Both the position numbers and the translations under genes were made by a program. From contig JAXLTY010000001.1 of the NCBI GenBank assembly GCA_046329815.1, forward strand, positions 744,001 to 808,000: DNA of 64,000 nucleotides, in the 5' to 3' direction. How positions within the stretch are numbered: the stretch's first letter is position 1; each line of letters begins with the position of its first letter. The notes under the pieces are model-generated. The model was not told where the DNA came from. It did no database searches and saw only the letters and a list, made by a program, of their open reading frames with translations. The DNA comes from JADJSS01 sp046329815. Its GTDB lineage: Bacteria; Bacteroidota; Bacteroidia; Chitinophagales; JADIYW01. This document shows positions 1 through 8,676 of the stretch, one piece after another.

Positions 1-2
1 TC

Positions 3-839
3 CTGCAAAATTTCATTAACAATCAATCTGATTTCTACAAAGAAACATGGACAATTTCCGTTGAAGAATGGTTCTATGTTTTGTTTCCGTTAGGATTTAT
101 GGTTGGTTTAAAGTTCATAAAATCAAGCAAAGACAAGTCGTACTTAGGCATCATCTTATTTATGCTGTTAGGTAGTCTATCTTTAAAAATATTTTATTAT
201 TTATTTGTTTTTACAAAACACTCTTTTGTCGATTTTGTGTCGCATTACCGACTCATTGTTGTCCTGAGATTAGATACCATTGCAATCGGTTTATTAGCTG
301 CCTATATTTGTTATCATTTTGAAGATTTCTGGTTCAGAAACAGGTATAAATTTTTAGCAGTCGGCATTACGCTTTACTTGTTTTCTAACTTTTATTCATG
401 GGCTTGGTCGAATGAAATGATTCGTGTCGAAGTGCCAAATTTAAAGCAATTACCATTCAGAATGCCATTTGCTTTCAACGCATTTTCGACTTTCTATCAT
501 TATGTGTTCTTTTATTTTGTAAGTCCGATTTCAATTGCACTATGCTTACCCTATTTAAAAACGATACAATACAAACCTACATTTATAAACAAAGTAGTTT
601 TATACATTAGTTTTATTTCTTATTCCATTTTTTTATTGCATTATACATTCTTACTGACAATCTGCTTAGGCATTTATGCAAAGGTAATTCACAGCATTCC
701 TATTGTATATATTATTTGGATAATTTTATTATCTATATCATCACATCTTTTTTATGTAAAAATCGAATTACCATTCATGAATAAACGAAAAGATATGATT
801 AAGTATAGCGAAAAAATTCTTTCTTCTTTATTCAGATAG
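3..839 (+). CDS. Acyltransferase family 3 protein, 5'-truncated by window edge
   Basis: The reading frame is open from the window edge, so this is the C-terminal part of a longer protein; an internal TTG at 81 is not a credible start. The motif TISVEEWFYVLFP just before residue MFPLGF is the acyltransferase-3 signature (usually WSLSVEEQFYLLFP). About seven hydrophobic segments follow, as expected for an inner-membrane O-acyltransferase that acetylates or acylates surface polysaccharides. The N-terminal catalytic His region lies outside the window. It resembles in type, but is separate from, the two acyltransferases at 15.1-17.6 kb. The family assignment is firm; the substrate is unknown. Confidence 0.8.
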   Translation: MQNFINNQSDFYKETWTISVEEWFYVLFPLGFMVGLKFIKSSKDKSYLGIILFMLLGSLSLKIFYYLFVFTKHSFVDFVSHYRLIVVLRLDTIAIGLLAAYICYHFEDFWFRNRYKFLAVGITLYLFSNFYSWAWSNEMIRVEVPNLKQLPFRMPFAFNAFSTFYHYVFFYFVSPISIALCLPYLKTIQYKPTFINKVVLYISFISYSIFLLHYTFLLTICLGIYAKVIHSIPIVYIIWIILLSISSHLFYVKIELPFMNKRKDMIKYSEKILSSLFR

Positions 840-954
840 CACTCAAATTTGACAATTACACAAAAGTTGAGCTTATTACTATAAACTCATGAAATCATTT
901 TTACAGTAGTTTTTTTTTAAATAAATATTCATATATTAGTGTTTTAAACTTATT

Positions 955-2112
955 ATGATGAATATAAATAAGATAGTACTTGTTTTTACAATGCTTTTAT
1001 TCTTTGTAAATATTATAGCTAAACCAAATATGATTCTTTACACAAAAGAAGGCAAACAATATGTATTGGAAGACGAATCAAGAACAGAGAGTAAAATATT
1101 ACTTTCTACATCTTTTACTTATAAAAACACATCAATACCTCTTGCATCAATAGACTCAATAAAAGTAGATGATGCAATATATAAAATTATACCTTTCAAA
1201 AACAATATGTATGTAGCTCGTCTCTTATTTTCAGGCGCAAATGAAGGTTATAAAATTCATTATGAAGGAGAAAAAATAATTGTTATAAAGAATAATTCAA
1301 AGGAAGAATATGTGCCGATTACTAAGGCAAATAAAGTCGGAGCTTATAATTACTTATTTCCTGATTGTTTCAAAAACGATAGTAGTTTATTTAAAATAAA
1401 AACTGCAGCAAGCGACGATAACGTAATTAAAGAAGTTACTAAAAAAATTAATTGCCAAAATAAGACATATATAGTTCGCAAAAAACCAATAAAAATAGAT
1501 GTTTATATTGCACCCGTTGCAGGTCTAAATTTATATAAAACAAATGTATCTTATGAGTTTGATGATAAACTTTTTAATCATGACAAACAAAAACCTAATA
1601 TAGGCTATTCTGTTGGTGGTAAAATAGGATTTATAATAAATAACAGGCTTGATATTGGAGTTATTGCTACTTATTCGGTTGGCAAAGCCAAGCTAAGTGC
1701 TACTAAAACAAGCGAGTACTACACCATTAAAGATACAACAACATCCATCGGTGTTGTTAATAATAAATCTATTGATTTTGATATAAATTTTAAATACATT
1801 ATCCTAAAATCAAAGTTGTCACCAACCATTTCAGCTGGTTTATATTTTTCAAACAAATTTAAAAACGATGCTGTGTATAAGTATACATCTGATAATGGTA
1901 ATACATTTGTAAATGCGCAACAAGATTTGGCTGCCAGAGCCGTTGGTTTTAATATTTCAGCAGGATTAAATTACAAACCAATAAGTAGAATGAAACTGTT
2001 TGTAGATATAGGCTACAAAATAGGCGTTGGATTATTAGGACCTGTGTACTATAAAATTTCTGAAGGCAGTTTTTACACAAATTTAGGAATTGGTATAAAA
2101 ATTAATAAATAA
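955..2112 (+). CDS. Predicted secreted outer-membrane beta-barrel protein, function unknown
   Basis: The 385-residue product starts with a hydrophobic signal peptide (about residues 1-22, ending near IIAKPN). Residues 23-110 look like a small soluble beta domain (MILYTKEGKQYVL). From about residue 180 onward there are alternating polar/hydrophobic strands with phrases such as YSVGGKIGFIINNRLDIGV and a C-terminus of alternating residues (LGIGIKINK), typical of Bacteroidota porin-like barrels. Codon choice is very AT-rich compared with the acyl-CoA dehydrogenase next to it, which may point to a recent arrival. I do not recognise a named family; the barrel call is inference from pattern. Confidence 0.6.
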   Translation: MMNINKIVLVFTMLLFFVNIIAKPNMILYTKEGKQYVLEDESRTESKILLSTSFTYKNTSIPLASIDSIKVDDAIYKIIPFKNNMYVARLLFSGANEGYKIHYEGEKIIVIKNNSKEEYVPITKANKVGAYNYLFPDCFKNDSSLFKIKTAASDDNVIKEVTKKINCQNKTYIVRKKPIKIDVYIAPVAGLNLYKTNVSYEFDDKLFNHDKQKPNIGYSVGGKIGFIINNRLDIGVIATYSVGKAKLSATKTSEYYTIKDTTTSIGVVNNKSIDFDINFKYIILKSKLSPTISAGLYFSNKFKNDAVYKYTSDNGNTFVNAQQDLAARAVGFNISAGLNYKPISRMKLFVDIGYKIGVGLLGPVYYKISEGSFYTNLGIGIKINK

Positions 2113-2165
2113 TAAAAATTTTTTCTCTTTTATAAATGTGTTATCTTAGAAAAAATATTTTTCTA

Positions 2166-3977
2166 ATGCAAACCAATTCTTCCGTCTTTCTTGGCGACAA
2201 ATTTTACAATCGCGAACACTTAAATTTTATTTTGTTTGATGTATTGAAAGCCGATAGCGTTACTAAATACGAATACTTTTCCGACCACGATAAAGAAGCA
2301 TTGCAAATGTATATTGATGCTACGGATCAGTTCGCGAAAGAATACTTGTTTCCATATCTGGTAGAAATGGATCGCAAACAACCGGAATTAATGAATGGAA
2401 GAATTTGCGTGCATCCAATTCACAAAGACATCATGCGCAAAAGCGGCGAAAATGGATGGATCAGCGTGTTAGCGAACAAAGAAGTTGGTGGTTTGCAAAT
2501 GCCAAGTGTATTTACAACAGCAGCCAGTTTTATTTTAGGCGCAGCTAATTATTCTGGCTGCGTGTTTGTTGGCTTGACAATGGGCGCTGCGCATTTGATT
2601 GAAGCATTTGCAGATAAAAAATACCACGATATTTATTTGCCAAAAATGTTTGCTGGTGAATGGCAAGGCACGATGGCATTGACAGAACCGGGTGCAGGCA
2701 GTTCATTGAGTGATGTGGTTTCAACAGCAGAAAAACAAGATGATGGCACATATAAAATCGTTGGACAAAAAATATTTATTTCTTGTGGTGATAGTGATAT
2801 AGTTGATAATGTAGTGCATTTGTTGTTAGCACGCGTGAAAGGCGCGCCAGCCGGCACGAAAGGTATTTCTATGTTTATTGTACCGCGAGAGAGAATAAAA
2901 GAAGATGGAATTTTAGAACATAATGATGTTACAAGTATTGGTGTTTATCACAAAATGGGTTACAAAGGCGCACCAATCGCACACTTAAGTTTTGGTGAAA
3001 ATAATGATTGCAAAGGTTGGCTCGTTGGTGAGGAAAATAAAGGTTTGTCATACATGTTCCAGATGATGAATGAAGCACGTATTTCTGTAGGTTTGCATGC
3101 AACATCTATTTCTTCGGCTGCCTATTATGCAAGTTTAAAATACGCAAACGAACGTTTGCAAGGCAGAAACATTGCAGAAAAGAATCCTGAATTACCGCAA
3201 ACCGCAATCATTAATCATGCGGATGTGAAACGCATGTTATTGTTTCAAAAAACATTTATTGACGGTGCGCTTTGTTTAGAATTACAATGCAGTTATTTTG
3301 CTGACATGGAACGCGTAACTGAAGGCGAAGAAAAAGAAAAGTATAATTTATTGTTGGAATTACTAACGCCTGTCGCGAAATCATATCCTGCGGAAACTAG
3401 TAATTTTTCTACATCAACAGCGATACAGATTTTTGGTGGTTATGGTTTTACAAAAGATTTTATTGCAGAACAATATTATCGCGAAACACGCATACATACT
3501 ATACACGAAGGCACGACTGCAATTCATGGTTTGGACTTATTAGGCAGAAAAGTAATGCTGAAAAATGGTAAAGCTGTAATGCTGTTGATGCAGGAAGTGA
3601 TGGCAGATATTGCGAAAGCAAAGCAACACGACAACACAAAAGTACAGGCAGCAGTTTTAGAAAAAAAATTAGGTCAATTGCAGGAATTGTCAATGCACTT
3701 AATTGGTGTTGCACAGAAAGAAGGTGTTGAAGCATACTTATCAGATGCGACTTTATATTTAGAGTTATTTGGCGTTCTGGTAATGGGTTGGCTTTGGATA
3801 AAAATGGCAAATACTTGCAATGAAAATGAAAGCATCGACAAGCATTTTGCAGACAGTAAATTTTTATGCTTCAATTATTTCTATGAATATGAATTGCCAA
3901 AAACAGAAGCATTATTACAAAGGTTAAAAAGCACGAATCGCGTAACGGTTGGCCTTGATGCAAGTTTAATTGATTAA
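2166..3977 (+). CDS. Acyl-CoA dehydrogenase family protein
   Basis: This is a FAD-dependent acyl-CoA dehydrogenase of about 603 residues, longer than the classical 380-residue enzymes and similar to the large type with an extra C-terminal helical domain. The motif ALTEPGAGSS is the flavin/substrate-binding signature. GGYGFTKDF and HTIHEGTTAIHGLDLLGRK form the C-terminal signature, whose Glu corresponds to the usual catalytic base region. An upstream in-frame ATG at 2136 would add ten residues, but MQTNSSVF at 2166 looks like the natural N-terminus. The enzyme probably oxidises fatty acyl-CoA in beta-oxidation or amino-acid catabolism; its chain specificity cannot be read from sequence. A DoxX-like gene follows after 39 nt. 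Confidence 0.88.
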   Translation: MQTNSSVFLGDKFYNREHLNFILFDVLKADSVTKYEYFSDHDKEALQMYIDATDQFAKEYLFPYLVEMDRKQPELMNGRICVHPIHKDIMRKSGENGWISVLANKEVGGLQMPSVFTTAASFILGAANYSGCVFVGLTMGAAHLIEAFADKKYHDIYLPKMFAGEWQGTMALTEPGAGSSLSDVVSTAEKQDDGTYKIVGQKIFISCGDSDIVDNVVHLLLARVKGAPAGTKGISMFIVPRERIKEDGILEHNDVTSIGVYHKMGYKGAPIAHLSFGENNDCKGWLVGEENKGLSYMFQMMNEARISVGLHATSISSAAYYASLKYANERLQGRNIAEKNPELPQTAIINHADVKRMLLFQKTFIDGALCLELQCSYFADMERVTEGEEKEKYNLLLELLTPVAKSYPAETSNFSTSTAIQIFGGYGFTKDFIAEQYYRETRIHTIHEGTTAIHGLDLLGRKVMLKNGKAVMLLMQEVMADIAKAKQHDNTKVQAAVLEKKLGQLQELSMHLIGVAQKEGVEAYLSDATLYLELFGVLVMGWLWIKMANTCNENESIDKHFADSKFLCFNYFYEYELPKTEALLQRLKSTNRVTVGLDASLID

Positions 3978-4016
3978 AACTATTTAATTTTTAAATTGTT
4001 TAATCAAAGATCAACT

Positions 4017-4382
4017 ATGACAACACTACAACAAATATCACTTTATGTTATGGCATTCGGCTACACATTTGCCGGTATCAATCATTTCAGAGATCCGAAG
4101 TTTTATATCAGCATTATGCCGAAATTTTTTCCGATTCCATCAACACTAAACATACTTTCAGGAATTGCGGAAATCATTTTAGGCATCGGTTTGTTGTTTG
4201 CGTCAACACGACAAATTTCTGCTTATTTAATTATCGCGATGTTGATTTCATTTTTTGCAGTACACATACCACATTTATTCCATCCACCAAAAATGGCGCA
4301 AGGCAAAGAATGGGTTTTGTACATTAGAGTTGCTTTACAATTTGTCTTAATTTATTGGGCTTGGTGCGTAAGCAAATACTAA
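4017..4382 (+). CDS. DoxX-like small membrane protein
   Basis: The product is about 121 residues with four hydrophobic segments. It carries the features of DoxX/MauE-type proteins: a first helix ending FAGINHFRDPKFY, a Gly-rich second helix (ILSGIAEIILGIGLL), a third helix, and a short cytoplasmic HPPKMAQGK loop before the last helix. I prefer the ATG at 4017 over the upstream frame start at 3996 because MTTLQQISLYVMAFGYTF reads as a normal membrane-protein N-terminus. It follows the acyl-CoA dehydrogenase closely and is probably co-transcribed. DoxX-family members are linked to quinone or thiol redox processes, but no specific role can be assigned. It converges with the GNAT gene, overlapping by 4 nt. 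Confidence 0.7.
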   Translation: MTTLQQISLYVMAFGYTFAGINHFRDPKFYISIMPKFFPIPSTLNILSGIAEIILGIGLLFASTRQISAYLIIAMLISFFAVHIPHLFHPPKMAQGKEWVLYIRVALQFVLIYWAWCVSKY

Positions 4383-4864
4383 GAAACAGACTTTCTCAAC
4401 ACATAATCATTCAACCAGAATTTGCCATAAGCAATATCTACTTTTTCATGCATTTCAAAACCTAATTTCTTGTAAAAATACATGGCTGGATTTTTACGAT
4501 TAACATTCAGTTCCAAGAAATCAGCTTTATTTTTAAGTGCAATCTTTTCTACTTCCTGTAATAATAATTTTCCGATTCCTTTTCCATGTGTTTCCGGTTT
4601 TACATACAATTTCGGAATGTAAATGATATTGTCTTCACGTTTTAAATAAGCAACAAAACCTAGTATTTTCTCATCTTCCAGGCACATCAGGAAAGTAACG
4701 CCATCCTGCATTTGCTGCAAAATCGCTTCTTTGGAATACATTCTTTCGTACATAAAATCAATCTGCTCTTGCGAAATGATCGGCGCATAGGTTTGTTTCC
4801 AGGTCACTTCGGCAACTTCCAGAATCTTTGAAATATCATTCACAAATGCGATTCGTATTTTCAT
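4379..4864 (-). CDS. GNAT family N-acetyltransferase
   Basis: A 161-residue GCN5-type acetyltransferase. Motif A, which binds acetyl-CoA pyrophosphate, is visible as HGKGIGKLLLQEVEKIA, preceded by the strand IYIPKLYVKPE and followed by LELNVNRKNPAMYFYKKLGFE, the typical motif B region. The longest frame starts at 4903, but MKIRIAFVND at 4864 is the natural start. A -7 box (TACATTTG, 4879-4872) lies just 7 nt upstream of this ATG, so the messenger would be nearly leaderless. The substrate (small molecule or protein N-terminus) is not predictable. It is divergent from the thiamine operon. Confidence 0.85.
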   Translation of the reverse strand: MKIRIAFVNDISKILEVAEVTWKQTYAPIISQEQIDFMYERMYSKEAILQQMQDGVTFLMCLEDEKILGFVAYLKREDNIIYIPKLYVKPETHGKGIGKLLLQEVEKIALKNKADFLELNVNRKNPAMYFYKKLGFEMHEKVDIAYGKFWLNDYVLRKSVS

Positions 4865-4871
4865 ATGTGTA

Positions 4872-4903
4872 CAAATGTACGCTGCGTTGACAAAATATAA
4901 CAA
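4872..4903 (-). promoter_or_regulatory. Promoter of the GNAT gene (Bacteroidota type)
   Basis: On the minus strand a TTG at 4903-4901 is followed after 21 nt by TACATTTG (4879-4872), matching the Bacteroidota -33 TTG / -7 TAnnTTTG arrangement. The GNAT ATG is only 7 nt beyond the -7 box, implying a leader of a few nucleotides at most. Confidence 0.5.
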
Positions 4904-4944
4904 TAAAAGCCAAGATTTATAATTTATAATGTATAATTTTGAAA

Positions 4945-5020
4945 TACTCTAGGAGTGCCATTGAGTTGGCTGAGAAATATCCTTTGAACCTGATTTGGCT
5001 GATACCAACGTAGGGAACGA
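4945..5020 (+). promoter_or_regulatory. TPP riboswitch (THI element)
   Basis: The conserved core of a thiamine pyrophosphate aptamer is present: AGGAGTGCC (4951-4959), CTGAGA (4970-4975), TTGAACCTGATTTGG (4984-4998) and GATACCAACGTAGGGAA (5001-5017). Flanking ACTC (4946-4949) and GAGT (5019-5022) can close helix P1. A -7-like box TAATTTTG (4934-4941) just upstream suggests transcription starts directly before the aptamer; no convincing -33 box is seen. The element precedes thiS and a thiamine operon on the same strand and should repress it when TPP is abundant. The short ORF on the opposite strand here is spurious. Confidence 0.95.
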
Positions 5021-5062
5021 GTTTTGCCTTTCCTGCATTTACTAGAGTAAAAAATATTACAA

Positions 5063-5088
5063 AGAACTCTGAGTTTTCTCTGAGTTCT
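5063..5088 (+). promoter_or_regulatory. Hairpin between riboswitch and thiS, possible expression platform
   Basis: Arms 5063-5073 and 5078-5088 pair over 10 bp with one T-T mismatch around a TTTT loop. No T-tract follows, so it is not a classical terminator. Lying between the TPP aptamer and thiS, it could be part of the expression platform, or an unrelated intergenic repeat. The role is inferred from position only. Confidence 0.4.
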
Positions 5089-5126
5089 CTGTGATACATT
5101 AATTACATAAATGATATTGGAAAAAA

Positions 5127-5330
5127 ATGCAAATTACCATCAATAATCACGCTTATACTTTTGACGAAGATACTACGTTAGAAAACGCTATTGATTCTTT
5201 ACAATTAGAAGAAACGAAAGGTATTGCGCTGGCATTAAATGAAGAAATTATTCCACGCAATAAATGGAACGAAACAATTTTATTTGACGAAGATAAGATC
5301 ATTATTATTGGTGCGGTTGCCGGTGGTTAG
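5127..5330 (+). CDS. thiS: Sulfur carrier protein ThiS
   Basis: A 67-residue beta-grasp protein ending in the required Gly-Gly (GAVAGG), the site that is adenylated and converted to thiocarboxylate. It delivers sulfur to the thiazole moiety of thiamine. Residues near the middle (ALNEEIIPRNKW) match the ThiS core. It is the first gene after the TPP riboswitch. Its usual partners ThiF, ThiG and ThiH are not in this window, so sulfur loading and thiazole formation must rely on genes elsewhere. Confidence 0.93.
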   Translation: MQITINNHAYTFDEDTTLENAIDSLQLEETKGIALALNEEIIPRNKWNETILFDEDKIIIIGAVAGG

Positions 5331-5342
5331 TTTAATTTGAAA

Positions 5343-5993
5343 ATGAAATCAACTTTACATATAATTATATTGATTGTCTTGTGTTCATCTTGTAAGAATG
5401 AACGCAAACACATGAAGCAAGTAGTTTGTGAAAAGAAAGATTACATGGAAAATGATAAAACAAAACACAATTCACAAGATGAAATACTGGAACTCTTAGA
5501 AAACAATACTTTAAATAATCAATTAATTATTGATTCAAACTTACAAATTGAAGATACTTTCAAAATAAGAAATCCAAGAACTGGCGATATATCAGCACTT
5601 GCACTATTTCGCACAGATAGTATTTTTTGTTTTAAAAAAGAAAATAAAACCTACTTTATATTGAATAATTTTTTCTTTAATTACACTTCAGATAACTATT
5701 ATCTTACAATTGATAAAGGAAAAGTTTGTATTCTATTTGATTCAACAAACATGCATTATTCTTGCCTTATTCCAGGATTTAACTCAGCTTTAAAAAGATA
5801 TAAAATCACACTTAATAAATTAAGTTATTCTATTGGCGATACCTTAAAATGTCGTGCATTGTTTATTAATAAAGGTAAATATAATGGTGAAACTAAAGAT
5901 AGTACTGTTTATTTTTTAGATAGTATTGACGCAAAATATATAGTACATCAGTACAATAGAAATAATCCATACTTTTCAAAATTCCCAAAATAA
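5343..5993 (+). CDS. Small lipoprotein of unknown function inside the thiamine operon
   Basis: The roughly 216-residue product begins with a lipoprotein signal peptide whose lipobox is VLCSSC. I chose the ATG at 5343 over the TTG at 5337. The mature region has no motif I recognise; it contains repeated short beta-like stretches (YYLTIDKGKVCILF, SIGDTLKCRALF). It sits between thiS (12 nt gap) and thiC (18 nt gap) in the same orientation, so it should be under TPP-riboswitch control. Codon use is more AT-rich than in thiC. It may be an unrelated insertion or an accessory factor for uptake of a thiamine precursor; neither can be shown here. Confidence 0.7.
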   Translation: MKSTLHIIILIVLCSSCKNERKHMKQVVCEKKDYMENDKTKHNSQDEILELLENNTLNNQLIIDSNLQIEDTFKIRNPRTGDISALALFRTDSIFCFKKENKTYFILNNFFFNYTSDNYYLTIDKGKVCILFDSTNMHYSCLIPGFNSALKRYKITLNKLSYSIGDTLKCRALFINKGKYNGETKDSTVYFLDSIDAKYIVHQYNRNNPYFSKFPK

Positions 5994-6011
5994 ATTTTCA
6001 AATTCAATAAT

Positions 6012-7856
6012 ATGAAACAAGATAAAATACCAACACAGCAAGTAATATCTACAACACCTTTTCCGAATTCTAAAAAGGTGTACATAAAAGGCGAACTGCA
6101 CGACATACAAGTTGCTATGCGTGAAATCAGTTTGAGCGACACTAAACTCAATGGAAGAACTTTGCACAAAAATCCGGCTGTAACGGTGTACGATACATCA
6201 GGTGTTTACACAGATGAAAATTATATAGTAGATGTAAAAAAAGGCATTCCACGTTTGCGTGAAAAATGGATTTTAGAACGAGGTGACATCGAACGTTTAT
6301 TTGAGTTCTCTTCAGAATATGGCACACAACGTATGAATGATAAAAATTTGGATCATTTGCGTTTCGAGCACATCAAAATGCCGTTGCGTGCAAAAGAAGG
6401 CAGAAATGTAACGCAACTGCATTACGCAAAAATGGGCATCATCACACCGGAAATGGAATACATTTCAATTCGCGAAAATCAACGCATCGCAGAATACAAT
6501 GCTTCATTGAATGGACAAGCGGAAATGTTGTGCCAGCAGCATCAAGGAGAAAGCTTTGGCGCGAATACACCAAAGTCATTCATCACACCTGAATTTGTGC
6601 GTGATGAAGTGGCGAAAGGACGTGCCATTATTCCAAACAATATCAATCATCCGGAAAGTGAACCGATGATCATCGGCAGAAATTTTTTAGTAAAAATAAA
6701 TGCAAACATTGGCAATAGCGCGGTAACATCTTCTATTGAAGAAGAAGTAGAAAAAGCGGTATGGTCTTGTCGCTGGGGCGCCGATACCATTATGGATTTA
6801 TCGACTGGAAAAAATATTCACGAAACACGCGAATGGATCATTCGTAATTCACCGGTGCCGATTGGTACGGTGCCGATTTATCAGGCATTGGAAAAAGTAA
6901 ACGGCAAAGCAGAAGATCTGACTTGGGAAATTTTCAGAGATACGTTGATTGAACAAGCAGAACAAGGCGTAGATTATTTTACGATACATGCAGGTGTGTT
7001 GCTTCGTTATATTCCTTTGACGGCAAAACGTGTAACAGGTATCGTATCACGAGGCGGCAGCATTATGGCAAAATGGTGTTTAGCACATCATAAAGAAAGT
7101 TTTTTATATACGCATTTTGAAGAGATTTGCGAGATTATGAAACGTTATGATGTAGCATTTTCTTTAGGAGATGGTTTGCGACCTGGTTCTATTGCTGATG
7201 CTAATGATGCAGCTCAATTTGCCGAGTTGGAAACGCTAGGCGAACTCACAAAAATTGCTTGGAAGCACGATGTACAAGTAATGATTGAAGGACCAGGTCA
7301 TGTGCCGATGCATCTGATTAAAGAGAATATGGACAAGCAGTTAAAAGAATGTCATGAAGCACCATTCTATACACTTGGACCTTTGACGACTGATATTGCA
7401 CCTGGCTATGATCATATCACTTCTGCGATTGGTGCAGCGATGATCGGTTGGTTCGGCACGGCGATGTTATGTTATGTAACGCCAAAAGAACATCTCGGTT
7501 TGCCCAACAAAGAAGATGTACGCGTTGGTGTGATTACCTACAAACTGGCAGCGCATGCTGCTGATTTAGCAAAAGGCCATCCAGGCGCGCAATACAGAGA
7601 TAATGCGTTGAGCAAAGCACGTTTTGAGTTTAGATGGCAAGATCAATTCAATTTAAGCTTGGATCCTGAAAAAGCGTTGGAATATCATGATGAAACTCTG
7701 CCTGCTGATGGAGCAAAGATTGCGCATTTCTGTTCTATGTGCGGTCCGCATTTCTGCAGTATGAAAATTACACAGGAAGTGCGTGAATATGCAGAAAAAG
7801 GCATGCAGGAAAAATCACAGGAATTTATAGAAAAAGGAAGTGAAGTTTATTTGTAA
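6012..7856 (+). CDS. thiC: Phosphomethylpyrimidine synthase ThiC
   Basis: ThiC is a radical-SAM enzyme that rearranges aminoimidazole ribotide into HMP phosphate, the pyrimidine half of thiamine. The 614-residue length is normal. The C-terminal cluster motif C-x2-C-x4-C is present as CSMCGPHFC (Cys574, 577, 582) and would ligate the 4Fe-4S cluster. Other strongly conserved blocks are GADTIMDLSTGKNIH, TIHAGVLLRYIP and IEGPGHVPMHLIKENM. The gene is complete, with no frameshift. It is the central gene of the riboswitch-controlled operon and is followed 17 nt later by a membrane-protein gene. Confidence 0.97.
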   Translation: MKQDKIPTQQVISTTPFPNSKKVYIKGELHDIQVAMREISLSDTKLNGRTLHKNPAVTVYDTSGVYTDENYIVDVKKGIPRLREKWILERGDIERLFEFSSEYGTQRMNDKNLDHLRFEHIKMPLRAKEGRNVTQLHYAKMGIITPEMEYISIRENQRIAEYNASLNGQAEMLCQQHQGESFGANTPKSFITPEFVRDEVAKGRAIIPNNINHPESEPMIIGRNFLVKINANIGNSAVTSSIEEEVEKAVWSCRWGADTIMDLSTGKNIHETREWIIRNSPVPIGTVPIYQALEKVNGKAEDLTWEIFRDTLIEQAEQGVDYFTIHAGVLLRYIPLTAKRVTGIVSRGGSIMAKWCLAHHKESFLYTHFEEICEIMKRYDVAFSLGDGLRPGSIADANDAAQFAELETLGELTKIAWKHDVQVMIEGPGHVPMHLIKENMDKQLKECHEAPFYTLGPLTTDIAPGYDHITSAIGAAMIGWFGTAMLCYVTPKEHLGLPNKEDVRVGVITYKLAAHAADLAKGHPGAQYRDNALSKARFEFRWQDQFNLSLDPEKALEYHDETLPADGAKIAHFCSMCGPHFCSMKITQEVREYAEKGMQEKSQEFIEKGSEVYL

Positions 7857-7873
7857 AAGAGCAACACAATTAC

Positions 7874-8665
7874 ATGACGGAAATTATAGACGAAATAAAA
7901 TTGTTTTTTGACAAGACAGCAAATCTATTAAAACATCAACCTAAGTTGTTCGTTCCATTTATGTTTTTTGTACTTTCATTAATAGGTATTTATAATAAAA
8001 CTGCATCTATTTTTAATGGCGTTGGTACAGGTTCTTTTGCAGATTTTTTATTTGGAACATTAAAAGGTACTTTCCTATTTGGTTTAATGCTTTGTCCTGT
8101 AATAGTTATAATTAATCTTTGGGTGCTTAATATATTAAAGCAATATCACAACCAGCAAGAAGCCAGTATAATAAAGGCATTCTTTAAAGCCATCGGCTGG
8201 AAATTTTTTGTACTAATACCGTTTATCTTTATCTGGTTGTTCGGTCAACTATTCTTTGTCCTCATACTTTTATTTTTTGGTTTTTTAGCCGGTTTATCAA
8301 GAGGCGCAATAGGTGGCAGTGTAATAGGCAAACTGATTAATGTTATACTCTTGGTATCACTACTTTTTGTCTTTCTTTTATTTTTGATTACACCAGGTAT
8401 GGTATTAGAAAATATGAATCCGTTTAGTTCTTTAAGATATATGTATTCAAATATGAGAACGCATTCAGATATTATACGCTGCAAGGTTGGTGTTTATATT
8501 TTATCGTTAGTGGTAATATTTTTTATTTCTTATTATACAAGCTTCGCGATAACAGGCGTTTTCTTATTATTGTCTTTGTATATGGCACAAATCAAAGCAG
8601 GTCAATTTTATCTTTGGTCAAAAGAACAGCATACAGTATCACATGAATATTTAGAGGCCAATTAA
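7874..8665 (+). CDS. Polytopic membrane protein of unknown function
   Basis: The 263-residue product has about six long hydrophobic segments (for example LFVPFMFFVLSLIGIY, FVLILLFFGFLAGL, VILLVSLLFVFLLFLI) and few polar loops, consistent with an inner-membrane protein. I see no transporter signature. It resembles the DUF-type membrane proteins with a repeated helix-bundle that occur in Bacteroidota, but I cannot name a family. It is embedded between thiC and a transglutaminase-like lipoprotein with 11-17 nt gaps, so co-transcription with the thiamine genes is likely. Confidence 0.65.
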   Translation: MTEIIDEIKLFFDKTANLLKHQPKLFVPFMFFVLSLIGIYNKTASIFNGVGTGSFADFLFGTLKGTFLFGLMLCPVIVIINLWVLNILKQYHNQQEASIIKAFFKAIGWKFFVLIPFIFIWLFGQLFFVLILLFFGFLAGLSRGAIGGSVIGKLINVILLVSLLFVFLLFLITPGMVLENMNPFSSLRYMYSNMRTHSDIIRCKVGVYILSLVVIFFISYYTSFAITGVFLLLSLYMAQIKAGQFYLWSKEQHTVSHEYLEAN

Positions 8666-8676
8666 CAAATACCAAT

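Noticed and set aside
4917..5099. 60-residue minus-strand ORF
   Set aside because: It lies on the opposite strand of the TPP riboswitch and the thiS leader; no protein-like features.
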